Assembly: GCF_014203855.1 (NCBI RefSeq)
Contig: NZ_JACHJV010000001.1
Span: 4,402,001-4,466,000 of the forward strand
From: Kitasatospora kifunensis
GTDB lineage: Bacteria > Actinomycetota > Actinomycetes > Streptomycetales > Streptomycetaceae
Reading direction: 5' to 3'
DNA length: 64,000 nucleotides
Part shown: positions 1-7,441 of the stretch, one piece after another
How the letters are laid out: each line of letters starts with the position of its first letter
Numbering within the stretch: the stretch's first letter is position 1
Notes under the pieces: generated by a model
What the model was told of the DNA's origin: nothing
Database searches by the model: none
Seen by the model: the letters and a program-made list of their open reading frames with translations, nothing else
Made by a program: the position numbers and the translations under genes

Positions 1-1
1 G

Positions 2-301
2 CTCGGGGACTACCTCGACTCGCTGCGCCGACTGCGGTCGCTGGCCGCGGAGCACGGCGTGCGCACGGTGCTGCCCGGACACGGGCCGGTGCTGGCCGAC
101 GCACTGGGCACGGTCGAGTACTACCTGGCCCACCGGGCGGCCCGGCTGGCCCAGGTGGAGACGGCGGTGGAGGCCGGCTGCCGCACGGCCGAACAGGTGG
201 TGGCCCGGGTCTACGCCGACGTGGACCGGGCACTGTGGCCGGCCGCCGAACTCTCGGTCCTGGCCCAGCTGCGCTACCTGGAGGACCACGGGTTGATCTG
301 A
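2..301 (+). CDS. MBL-fold metallo-hydrolase, C-terminal part (5' end outside window)
   Basis: The reading frame is open from the first bases of the window to a TGA at 299-301, so only the last 99 residues are visible. The motif VLPGHGPVL near residue 22 is the typical late His-containing motif of metallo-beta-lactamase-fold hydrolases (glyoxalase II/RNase Z-like), where GH supplies a metal ligand. It is followed by a helical C-terminal region (HRAARLAQVE, then LAQLRYLEDHGLI) of the kind that forms the winged-helix-like tail in lactamase-like protein 2 homologues. In Streptomyces an MBL gene lies next to crp, which agrees. The substrate cannot be inferred. It is convergent with crp. Confidence 0.8.
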   Translation, partial: LGDYLDSLRRLRSLAAEHGVRTVLPGHGPVLADALGTVEYYLAHRAARLAQVETAVEAGCRTAEQVVARVYADVDRALWPAAELSVLAQLRYLEDHGLI

Positions 302-333
302 CCGGCCCGAGGACCGGCGCGAGGACTTGCCCG

Positions 334-390
334 CCGCCCGATCAACACCGCCCGATCAACGCCGCCCGATCAACGCGCCGCCCGATCAAC
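334..390. repeat. Short tandem repeat, four copies of a 13-mer
   Basis: The 13-mer CCGCCCGATCAAC occurs at 334-346, 348-360, 362-374 and 378-390, with spacers of 1, 1 and 3 bases. It lies in the gap between the converging MBL and crp genes. It overlaps no supported gene and has no spacer structure like a CRISPR. Confidence 0.9.
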
Positions 391-413
391 GCGATCGAGC
401 GGCGCGGGCGGGG

Positions 414-1088
414 TCAGCGCGAGCGGCGGGAGAGGCGCTCGACGTCCAGCAGGACCACCGCGCGGGCCTCCAGCTTGAGCCAGCCGCGCCCGGCGAAGTC
501 GGCCAGTGCCTTGTTCACGGTCTCCCGGGAGGCGCCGACCAGCTGGGCCAGTTCCTCCTGGGTCAGGTCGTGGGCGACGTGGATGCCCTCGTCGGACTGC
601 ACGCCGAAGCGGCGCGAGAGGTCGAGCAGTGCCTTGGCCACCCGGCCCGGCACGTCCGAGAAGACCAGGTCGCTCATCACGTCGTTGGTCCGCCGCAGCC
701 GGCGGGCGATCGCGCGCAGCAGCGCGATGGAGACCTCGGGCCGCGCGTGCAGCCAGGGCTGCAGGTCACCGTGGCCCAGGCCGAGCAGCTTGACCTCGGT
801 CAGCGCGCTGGCGGTGGCGGTGCGCGGGCCCGGGTCGAAGAGCGAGAGCTCGCCGATCATCTCGCTCGGGCCGAGCACTGCGAGCATGTTCTCGCGGCCG
901 TCCGGCGAGGCACGGTGCAGCTTCACCTTGCCCTCGGCGACCACGTAGAGCCGGTCGCCCGGGTCGCCCTCGTGGAAGAGCGACTCGCCACGGGCGAGGG
1001 TCACCTCGGTCATGGAAGCGCGCAGCTCGCCGGCCTGTTCGTCGTCGAGCGCCGCGAAGAGCGCGGCGCGCCGCAGAACATCGTCCAC
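414..1088 (-). CDS. crp: Crp/Fnr-family cAMP receptor-type global regulator
   Basis: This gene encodes a 224-aa regulator of the CAP family, a soluble dimeric DNA-binding protein that in Streptomyces controls germination, development and antibiotic production. The N-terminal half is a cyclic-nucleotide-binding domain (GDRLYVV, then IGELSLFDPGPRTATA, which carries the phosphate-binding-cassette Glu and Arg). The C-terminal half is a winged helix with the recognition stretch LTQEELAQLVGASRETVNKAL. I chose GTG 1088 because AGGAGG lies directly upstream and the length then equals the usual Streptomyces Crp; the longer frame up to 1154 adds an atypical N-terminus. It is transcribed away from nth and convergent with the MBL gene. 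Confidence 0.93.
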   Translation of the reverse strand: MDDVLRRAALFAALDDEQAGELRASMTEVTLARGESLFHEGDPGDRLYVVAEGKVKLHRASPDGRENMLAVLGPSEMIGELSLFDPGPRTATASALTEVKLLGLGHGDLQPWLHARPEVSIALLRAIARRLRRTNDVMSDLVFSDVPGRVAKALLDLSRRFGVQSDEGIHVAHDLTQEELAQLVGASRETVNKALADFAGRGWLKLEARAVVLLDVERLSRRSR

Positions 1089-1426
1089 GTGCTTCCTCCT
1101 TGTCAGCCGCCCGCGGTGGGCCCACGGACGGCTCGCGTGCTGGTGTTCCTCCACACATCGGCGATGGAGAAACAGTGGTCTTCATCACCAAGCATGGCGT
1201 ATGTCGCTCTGATCATATGAGGAGGGGGGCGCTGTGGAGTCCGGTACACGGCCATCCGTACGCATTGGTTACCGATCAGTCACCGGGATTTCGGTGCCGT
1301 GATCCGGGTCAGGAGCGGGCTCGCTTCGAGCAGAGCGTCGACTTCCTGCTGACGGGCTGCAGCATGGGCTGAGCCCCGCCGGGCAAAGGGCCGCGAGAGC
1401 TGGGCCAGTCGGCGTAGCCTGCGTGC
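1089..1426. promoter_or_regulatory. Divergent intergenic region between crp and nth
   Basis: This stretch of 338 bases separates the divergent crp and nth starts and must hold both promoters. I see the crp Shine-Dalgarno at its left edge and a leaderless-type -10 for nth at its right edge. Small frames here are Arg-rich shadows. An imperfect palindrome (TGGTGT-N5-CACACA, about 1140-1156) might be an autoregulatory site, but this is weak. Confidence 0.5.
1415..1420 (+). promoter_or_regulatory. Predicted -10 element of a leaderless nth transcript
   Basis: TAGCCT (matching TANNNT) ends 6 bases before the nth ATG, and no Shine-Dalgarno is present. This is the spacing seen in leaderless actinomycete genes, where transcription starts at or just before the start codon. 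Confidence 0.45.
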
Positions 1427-2383
1427 ATGGCAGAGAGCAAGGTCCGGAAGGCTGCGGCCGCGCCGGCGGGGAAGACGGCTCGAACGACGGCGGGGACGAC
1501 GGCGGGGACGGCCGGGGCGGTGGGGACGGTGGCCAAGGCGGCGGGCCCCGCTGCCACGAAGCCGGGCAAGCCGAAGAAGCCCGAATCACACCTGGCGATG
1601 GTGCGCCGCGCCCGGAAGATCAACCGCGCGCTGGCCGAGCTGTACCCCTACGCGCACCCGGAACTCGACTTCGAGTCGCCCTTCGAACTGCTGGTGGCCA
1701 CCGTGCTGTCAGCGCAGACCACCGACCTGCGGGTGAACCAGACCACGCCCGTGCTCTTCGCGACCTACCCGACGCCCGCGGCCATGGCGGCGGCGGTGCC
1801 GGAGGAGCTTGAGGAGATCATCCGGCCGACCGGCTTCTTCCGGAACAAGGCCAAGGCGCTGATCGGGCTCTCCATCACGCTGCGCGACAACTTCGGCGGC
1901 GAGGTGCCGCGGACGCTGGATGAGATGGTCACCCTGCCCGGGGTCGGTCGGAAGACCGCCAACGTGGTGCTGGGCAACGCCTACGGCGTGCCGGGCATCA
2001 CCGTGGACACGCACTTCGGGCGGCTCGCACGGCGGTTCGGCTGGACCACCGAGGAGGATCCGGTGGCGGTCGAGGCGGCCGTCGCGGAGATCTTCCCGAA
2101 GTCGGAGTGGACGATGCTCTCGCATCGAGTGGTCTTCCACGGCCGCCGGATCTGCCACTCGCGCAAGCCTGCCTGCGGCGCCTGCCCGATCGCCGCGCTC
2201 TGCCCCTCCTACGGCGTGGGCGAGATCGACCCGCAGAAGGCGGCCGGTCTGCTGAAGTACGAGCTGGGCGGGCAACCCGGGCAGCGCCTGCGGCCGCCGA
2301 CCGACTATCCCGGAGCGCCGGCGCCGAGCACGCCCGGCGTGGCCGGAGCCGAAGCCGCGGGCGACGGCGGGGTGACCGAGTGA
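1427..2383 (+). CDS. nth: Endonuclease III (DNA glycosylase/AP lyase)
   Basis: This base-excision repair enzyme removes oxidised pyrimidines and cleaves AP sites. The helix-hairpin-helix LPGVGRKTANVVLG contains the catalytic Lys176, and Asp194 follows in VDTHFGR, 18 residues later as in E. coli Nth. The C-terminal [4Fe-4S] motif C-x6-C-x2-C-x5-C (from ICHSRKPACGACPI) is complete. The 318-aa protein is longer than the classical 211 aa because of an Ala/Gly/Lys-rich N-terminal extension of about 60 residues and a Pro/Gly-rich tail. The start is chosen at ATG 1427 with a leaderless -10. Its stop overlaps the start of the NUDIX gene, so the two are probably co-translated. Confidence 0.95.
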   Translation: MAESKVRKAAAAPAGKTARTTAGTTAGTAGAVGTVAKAAGPAATKPGKPKKPESHLAMVRRARKINRALAELYPYAHPELDFESPFELLVATVLSAQTTDLRVNQTTPVLFATYPTPAAMAAAVPEELEEIIRPTGFFRNKAKALIGLSITLRDNFGGEVPRTLDEMVTLPGVGRKTANVVLGNAYGVPGITVDTHFGRLARRFGWTTEEDPVAVEAAVAEIFPKSEWTMLSHRVVFHGRRICHSRKPACGACPIAALCPSYGVGEIDPQKAAGLLKYELGGQPGQRLRPPTDYPGAPAPSTPGVAGAEAAGDGGVTE

Positions 2384-3048
2384 CGAGCAGCGCCCCGACG
2401 GCGATCGTCCGCGACGGCCTGCCCGAGTGGCTGCTGCCGGTTCGCGCGGCGGCCGAGACGGTCAGACCCGAGCAGCTCAGCCGCTTCCTGCCGCCGGCCG
2501 AGGGCGGTCGGCACTCGGCGGTGCTGCTGCTCTTCGGCGAGGGGCCGACCGGTCCCGACCTGCTGCTGACCGAGCGGTCCAAGGCGCTGCGCGCACACGC
2601 CGGGCAGGTCTCCTTCCCCGGCGGTGCGCTCGACGCGGTGGACGGTGACCCGCAGGGCTCAGGGCCGGTGGCCGCCGCGCTGCGCGAGGCGGCGGAGGAG
2701 ACCGGTCTCGACCCGAGCGGGGTACAGGTCTTCGCGACCCTGCCCGCGCTCTACATCCCGGTCAGCGACTTCGTGGTGACCCCGGTGCTCGGCTGGTGGC
2801 GACGGGAGAGCCCGGTCATGCCCGTGGACCCGGGGGAGACGGGCGCCGTCTTCCGGGTCCCGCTGGCCGTCCTCGCCGACCCGGCGAGCCGGGGCCGCTA
2901 CCGGCACCCCTCGGGCTTCACCGGTCCGGCCTTCGCGGTGGCCGGGCACGTGGTGTGGGGGTTCACGGCCGGCGTGATCGACCGGGTGCTGCACTACAGC
3001 GGACTGGAGCTGCCGTGGGACAGCTCCCGTCAGATCACCATGTCGTGA
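2380..3048 (+). CDS. NUDIX hydrolase, probable CoA pyrophosphatase
   Basis: This 222-aa protein probably hydrolyses CoA or its derivatives to phosphopantetheine and 3',5'-ADP. Two signatures are visible. The first is the NuCoA motif (LLTERSKALRAHAGQVSFPGG). The second is the core of the NUDIX box (REAAEETGL), which supplies the metal-binding Glu residues; the preceding loop (DPQGSGPV) is longer and Asp-rich, as in the YeaB/NudL branch. The start GTG 2380 overlaps the nth stop by 4 bases (GTGA). A frame extending upstream into nth exists but is antigenically unrelated shadow sequence. The gene is followed 55 bases later by marP. Confidence 0.88.
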   Translation: MTSSAPTAIVRDGLPEWLLPVRAAAETVRPEQLSRFLPPAEGGRHSAVLLLFGEGPTGPDLLLTERSKALRAHAGQVSFPGGALDAVDGDPQGSGPVAAALREAAEETGLDPSGVQVFATLPALYIPVSDFVVTPVLGWWRRESPVMPVDPGETGAVFRVPLAVLADPASRGRYRHPSGFTGPAFAVAGHVVWGFTAGVIDRVLHYSGLELPWDSSRQITMS

Positions 3049-3103
3049 GGCTGGTGGGCGGGCCCGCTGCCGTGCGGTCTGACATCCATGGGAGGGTGTC
3101 GAG

Positions 3104-4291
3104 ATGAACGTGCTCGATCTGCTGCTGCTCGCCGCCGCGATCGGTTTCGCCGTGTCCGGGTACCGGCAGGGCTTCGTGGTGGGCATCCTCTCCGTGCTGG
3201 GCTTCCTGGGCGGCGGGCTGATCGCGGTGCAGCTGCTGCCGCTGCTGCTGCGTCACCTGAGTCCAGGCACCACGGCCTCGGTGGTCGCGGTGGTGGTGGT
3301 GATCGTCTTCGCGGCGGTCGGTCAGGCGGCCACCACCCAGCTGGGCTGGAAGCTGCGCGGCCGGATCGGCGAGCGCGGCCCGGCCAAGGTGCTGGACGCG
3401 CTGGGCGGCTCGGTGGTGAACGTCCTGTCCATGCTGCTGGTCGCCTGGCTGATCGGCTCCGCACTGGCGGGCACCTCGATGCCGAACATCTCCAAGCAGG
3501 TCCGCAGTTCCAAGGTGCTGGGCAGCGTGCAGGAGGCGCTGCCCGACGACGCGCCGAACTGGTTCTCCGACTTCAGCAAGGTGCTCTCGCAGAACGGGTT
3601 CCCGCAGGTCTTCAACCCCTTCGAGCACGAGCCGATCACCGACGTGCAGCCGCCCGATCCCGCGTTGGCCGGCAGCCCCGCGCTGGTCAAGGCCCGGCAG
3701 AGCGTGGTCAAGGTGGTGGGCACCGCGACCTCCTGCGGCAAGACCCTGGAGGGCAGCGGCTTCGTCTTCGCCCCGCACCGGGTGATGACCAACGCGCACG
3801 TGGTGGGCGGCGTCGACGAGCCGACCGTGCAGATCGGCGGCACCGGGCAGCTCTACGACGCCACGGTGGTCCGCTACGACTGGCAGCACGACGTCGCGAT
3901 CCTCGAGGTGCCCAAGCTCAACGCCCCGCCGCTGGCCTTCGCGAACGAGGCGAAGACCAACGACAGCGCGATCGTGGCCGGTTTCCCCGAGAACGGCCCC
4001 TTCGACGTGCAGCCCGCCCGCATCCGGGGCCGGATCCAGGCGAACGGTCCGGACATCTACCACCGCGGCCAGGTGGTTCGGGACGTCTACTCGATCCGCT
4101 CGCTGGTGCGGCAGGGCAACAGCGGCGGCCCGCTGCTCACCCCGGACGGTCAGGTCTACGGCGTGGTCTTCGCCAAGTCCCTGGACAGCGCCGACACCGG
4201 CTACGTCCTGACCGCCGCCGAGGTGAAGCCGGACGCCACCGCGGGTGCCACCGACACCACCCAGGCGGACACCCAGGGCTGCGCGCTCTAA
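3104..4291 (+). CDS. MarP-like membrane serine protease (CvpA domain plus trypsin-like domain)
   Basis: This is a 395-aa membrane protease of the acid/oxidative-stress resistance type known from Mycobacterium (MarP). The N-terminal 150 residues form four hydrophobic segments of the CvpA/colicin V production family. The rest is a chymotrypsin-like extracytoplasmic protease with His232 (NAHVV), Asp263 (HDVAIL) and Ser340 (GNSGGPLL). Two Cys residues (TSCGKT and the C-terminal GCAL) may form the disulfide seen in MarP. GGAGGG lies 9 bases before the ATG. In mycobacteria, too, marP follows nth and a NUDIX gene, which supports the call. Confidence 0.92.
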   Translation: MNVLDLLLLAAAIGFAVSGYRQGFVVGILSVLGFLGGGLIAVQLLPLLLRHLSPGTTASVVAVVVVIVFAAVGQAATTQLGWKLRGRIGERGPAKVLDALGGSVVNVLSMLLVAWLIGSALAGTSMPNISKQVRSSKVLGSVQEALPDDAPNWFSDFSKVLSQNGFPQVFNPFEHEPITDVQPPDPALAGSPALVKARQSVVKVVGTATSCGKTLEGSGFVFAPHRVMTNAHVVGGVDEPTVQIGGTGQLYDATVVRYDWQHDVAILEVPKLNAPPLAFANEAKTNDSAIVAGFPENGPFDVQPARIRGRIQANGPDIYHRGQVVRDVYSIRSLVRQGNSGGPLLTPDGQVYGVVFAKSLDSADTGYVLTAAEVKPDATAGATDTTQADTQGCAL

Positions 4292-4522
4292 GACCGACCG
4301 GCAATTGGGGCCGTCTGCAGGGGAGGCTCGCTCTGACGCGGCGTCGGCTTCGGCTGACGCCGCGTCTGTTCTTTCCCGCCGTCCTGGCCCAGCTGGCCTG
4401 GCCCGAGATCCGTCGAACCGTCAGTTCCTCCTGGTAGCGTCGGCCGCGCTCACCCGTTCGGCTCAACTTGGCTGGTGCGGGGCCAGTCCGGCGGGAGCCG
4501 GCGACATGAAGGAGTTTCGGCC

Positions 4523-5224
4523 ATGATGGGTCACTCGCACGCGGTCAGCGGTGCGATGGTGTACGCGGCATCCGTGCCATTTCTGCCACCGCTGTTGTTG
4601 CACACCCATCTGAAGCCGGCCGACATCCTGCTCGGCACCGTGCTCTGCGCGGGCGCGGCCCTGCTGCCCGACCTGGACCACCACGACGGCACGATCGCCA
4701 ACTTCCTCGGCCCGTTCTCCAAGATGCTCTGCCGCTTCGTGGCCTGGGTCTCGGGCGGTCACCGCCACGCCACCCACTCGCTGCTCTTCGTGGCGCTGAT
4801 GGGTGCCGGCACCTGGGCCGGGATCCACTACCTGGGCCGCCCGTTCACCCTCGGCATCACGTTCTTCCTGCTGGCCCTCGCGGTCAAGGCGCTGCGGATC
4901 CACGTACCGGGTGAGGGGCACACGACCTGGCTGAGCATCATCGGCCTGTCGGTGCTGGGCACCGCGGTGATGGACAAGTGGATGCCGGACGCGCCGGGCT
5001 GGCTGCCCTACGCGGTCGCCCTTGGCACGCTGGCCCACCTGCTGGGTGACAGCCTGACCAAGATGGGTGCGCCGTGGCTGTGGCCGCACAAGCAGCGGTA
5101 CGAGATCGTGCTGATCAAGCGCAGCGGCAACGACGTGGAGACCAAGGTGCTGGTCCCGATCATGACGGTCGCGACCTTCGCCCTGCTCTGGTTCACGGCT
5201 CTGGAGCCGACGGTTCTCGGCTGA
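4523..5224 (+). CDS. Membrane-bound metal-dependent hydrolase (YdjM/DUF457 family)
   Basis: This 233-aa integral membrane protein has about five hydrophobic segments and conserved polar motifs DLDHHDGT and HRHATHSL that fit the YdjM family of putative inner-membrane metal-dependent hydrolases. A second His/Asp motif, LAHLLGDSLTK, follows near residue 180. The start is ATG 4523 with AAGGAG 9 bases upstream; upstream in-frame codons lack a ribosome-binding site. The substrate is unknown for the family. A perfect hairpin follows the gene. Confidence 0.85.
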   Translation: MMGHSHAVSGAMVYAASVPFLPPLLLHTHLKPADILLGTVLCAGAALLPDLDHHDGTIANFLGPFSKMLCRFVAWVSGGHRHATHSLLFVALMGAGTWAGIHYLGRPFTLGITFFLLALAVKALRIHVPGEGHTTWLSIIGLSVLGTAVMDKWMPDAPGWLPYAVALGTLAHLLGDSLTKMGAPWLWPHKQRYEIVLIKRSGNDVETKVLVPIMTVATFALLWFTALEPTVLG

Positions 5225-5261
5225 CCCGCCGAGCCTGGGACGCCCGGGAGCCTGACCAGCC

Positions 5262-5296
5262 GAGGCCTGAGCTGCCGCTGAGGTGGCTCAGGCCTC
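5262..5296. terminator. Perfect 11-bp hairpin, probably a bidirectional terminator
   Basis: GAGGCCTGAGC at 5262-5272 is complementary to 5286-5296, with a 13-base loop. It lies 37 bases after the plus-strand hydrolase stop and overlaps the stop codon of the small minus-strand frame 5288-5500. Confidence 0.7.
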
Positions 5297-5500
5297 TCGG
5301 CGTAGCCGGGCGCTGACCCAGCGGGCGCGCCGGCCGAGGATGCGTGGGATGCCCAGCGGATGTGGCTCGGTGTCCGGGTGCTCCGACTCGTGTGCCCACT
5401 CGTTCTGGAGCGGAGCGGCATTCGCGTACGAGGCGTTCTGTGCGCTGCGGCTGACACGTCGTCCGCGAGGTGCGGCGGCGCGATCGGGCATCCAGGTCAT
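5288..5500 (-). CDS. Small basic protein, function unknown (tentative)
   Basis: This is a 70-aa frame starting with MTWMPDRAAAPRGRR, rich in Arg and Pro, with a short acidic/aromatic middle (NEWAHESEHPDTEP). I do not recognise a domain. What favours a real gene is the hairpin that ends exactly at its stop, shared with the converging gene. What argues against it is the lack of a convincing Shine-Dalgarno. The rest of the 5225-5630 gap holds no other frame I can support. Confidence 0.35.
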   Translation of the reverse strand: MTWMPDRAAAPRGRRVSRSAQNASYANAAPLQNEWAHESEHPDTEPHPLGIPRILGRRARWVSARLRREA

Positions 5501-5630
5501 GCAGAATGGATGCCCGGGCGTCCATGGAGGTAACCACCTTCCTTTGGACGAACTGGCCTATGCCCGCGTCATAGGAACATATGGGCACATTGGAGCGATC
5601 GGCTGGACCGGTCTCGCAGCGCCTGTTTCG

Positions 5631-6737
5631 TCAGCGCTTGTGCTCGCTGACCCAGCCGAGGAGTTCGGCACTGACCTCCTGTGGTACCTCCTCGTGCGGG
5701 AAGTGGCCCACCCCCGGCAGCAGCCGCCAGCGGTAGGGCGCCGCGACGTACTCGCCCGCGCCGAGCGCCGTTCGGGCGAGCAGCACCGGGTCGGCCGCGC
5801 CTTGGATGTGCAGGGTCGGCGCGGTCACCGGCTTCTTCATCCGCCGGGCGAACTGGATGCCGTCCGGCCGGGCCATCGAACGGACCAGCCAGCGGTACGG
5901 TTCGATCGAGCAGTGCGCGGTGCTGGGGATCTGGATGGCCTTGCGGTAGTTCTCGATCGCCTCGTCGGCCAGTTGGTTGGGCCCGCTCCAGGCGTTCAGG
6001 AAGTCGGCGACCTGCGCGGCGTCATCGGCGACCAGCCGGCGTTCCGGTATCCAGGGCTGCTGGAAGCCCAGCACGTGGTCGTAGGCCGCCATCTGCCGGC
6101 GGTCCTTGAGCAGTGCCCGGCGCAGGTGCCGGGGGTGGGCGGCGGAGATGACGGTCAGACTCTGGATCACCGAGGGGCGCATCACGGCGGCGACCCAGGA
6201 GAGCGCGCCCCCGGTGTCGTGGCCGACCAGGTGGGCGCTGTGCTCGCCCAGCGAGCGGATCACTCCGGTGATGTCGAGCGCGAGGTTGGTGGGGTCGTAA
6301 CCGCGCGGGGTCCGGTCGCTGCCACCCATGCCGCGCAGGTCCAGGGCGACCGCCCGGAAGCCGGCCGCGGCCAGTTCGGCCATCTGGTGCCGCCAGGCCC
6401 ACCAGTACTGGGGCCAGCCGTGCACCAGCAGGACCAGTGGCCCCTCACCCTGCTCCGTGATGTGGAACCGGGCCCCGTTCGCGGCCAGGTCCCGGTGCGA
6501 CCACGGCCCGGCCACTCGCACGTTCCAGCCCGCCACTCGCCCGCCCACGGGCGAGGCGCCGGAGACGGCGTGCGCCACGTCGCCTGACGCGGCCTCAACC
6601 CGGCCTGTCGTGGGGGCGGCGGACTCGCCCGGCTCCTCGGAGCCCCCGGGCTCCGTGAGCTGTCCTGGCTCCTCGGGCGTCGAACCCGCGTGCGGTCCGT
6701 TGGGGACGGGCGGAACGGGCGTCTGGTCGAGCGGCAT
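5631..6737 (-). CDS. Alpha/beta hydrolase, epoxide-hydrolase-like
   Basis: This 368-aa protein has a disordered Pro/Glu-rich N-terminus of about 85 residues before an alpha/beta-hydrolase domain. The oxyanion motif is HGWPQYW. The nucleophile elbow is GHDTGG, with Asp rather than Ser, as in epoxide hydrolases and haloalkane dehalogenases. The late His lies in GVGHFPHEE. The lid region contains HPRHLRRALL. The family opens epoxides by way of an alkyl-enzyme ester; the physiological substrate cannot be told. The neighbouring holin-like gene downstream of 6821 reads in the same direction, so the two may be co-transcribed. Confidence 0.85.
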   Translation of the reverse strand: MPLDQTPVPPVPNGPHAGSTPEEPGQLTEPGGSEEPGESAAPTTGRVEAASGDVAHAVSGASPVGGRVAGWNVRVAGPWSHRDLAANGARFHITEQGEGPLVLLVHGWPQYWWAWRHQMAELAAAGFRAVALDLRGMGGSDRTPRGYDPTNLALDITGVIRSLGEHSAHLVGHDTGGALSWVAAVMRPSVIQSLTVISAAHPRHLRRALLKDRRQMAAYDHVLGFQQPWIPERRLVADDAAQVADFLNAWSGPNQLADEAIENYRKAIQIPSTAHCSIEPYRWLVRSMARPDGIQFARRMKKPVTAPTLHIQGAADPVLLARTALGAGEYVAAPYRWRLLPGVGHFPHEEVPQEVSAELLGWVSEHKR

Positions 6738-6820
6738 ACCGAGAGCGTTTCACATCCCGGCCGGGAACACGGCCCCGGCACTCGTATGGGCTATGACCAG
6801 CCGCCGACCGTCGGACCCTC

Positions 6821-7288
6821 TCAGCGCTCCATGGCCGCGCGCTCTTCGGGGGTGGCCGGACGGGGGCGGGCGTTCTTCAGCACGTCGGCGGTCGCGTGCG
6901 CGCCTTCGATGGTGCGCCGCGGCGGCTCGATCTTCTTGAACGACCGCCAGGCCAGCCCACTGAGGATCACTGCCAGCAGCACGTACGCGAAGCCGACGAT
7001 GGCGAAGGCGCCGCCCAGCGGCACACCCCAGAACTTCAGCAGGTAGGCCGCGGCGAAGCTGAACATCGGGATCGAGGCCAGCGCGACCACGCCTGCCACC
7101 ACTCCCGAGACGCTGCCCGCCACGCCGCGCTTGACGTCTGCTCGGATCTCGGCCTTGGCGAGCGCGATCTCGTCGTGGACCAGGGACGACAGGTCAGCCG
7201 TGGCCGCGGCGAACAGCTGCCCGACGGAGCGCTCGCCCTCGTAGGGCGCCCGGGAGCTGTCGGACGGGCCTGCGGTTCCTGCGGACAT
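6821..7288 (-). CDS. Holin-like phage holin family/DUF1469 membrane protein
   Basis: This is a 155-aa protein with an N-terminal amphipathic, charged segment (SVGQLFAAATADLSSLVHDE, then IALAKAEIRADVKRG) and two long hydrophobic helices (VSGVVAGVVALASIPMFSF and AFAIVGFAYVLLAVILSGLA). This is the layout of the putative actinobacterial holin-X/DUF1469 family. These proteins are widespread in Streptomyces chromosomes without phage, and their role is unknown. It sits 83 bases upstream of the epoxide-hydrolase-like gene. Confidence 0.8.
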   Translation of the reverse strand: MSAGTAGPSDSSRAPYEGERSVGQLFAAATADLSSLVHDEIALAKAEIRADVKRGVAGSVSGVVAGVVALASIPMFSFAAAYLLKFWGVPLGGAFAIVGFAYVLLAVILSGLAWRSFKKIEPPRRTIEGAHATADVLKNARPRPATPEERAAMER

Positions 7289-7441
7289 CTGGTCTTCTCC
7301 TCTGCTGAGATTCCGGACAGCTCAGAATCATGCCCCTACCGGCCAGTCGGGCACCACTTCGGGGCAGCCGTGCCGGACGGTGTGTCACCCGCCCGCAGTC
7401 CTGAGCGGCTGGACTCCGAATCAGTCACTGGGGCCATCCCA

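Noticed and set aside
334..390. Possible CRISPR-like array
   Set aside because: Repeats of 13 bases with 1-3 base gaps are far too short for CRISPR and no cas gene is nearby.
1086..1154. Longer Crp start at 1154
   Set aside because: The extra 22 residues have no ribosome-binding site and are not like Crp; GTG 1088 has AGGAGG.
5193..5588. 131-aa minus-strand frame overlapping the small 5288-5500 frame
   Set aside because: It overlaps the end of the upstream gene and has no domain; only the shorter frame ends at the hairpin.
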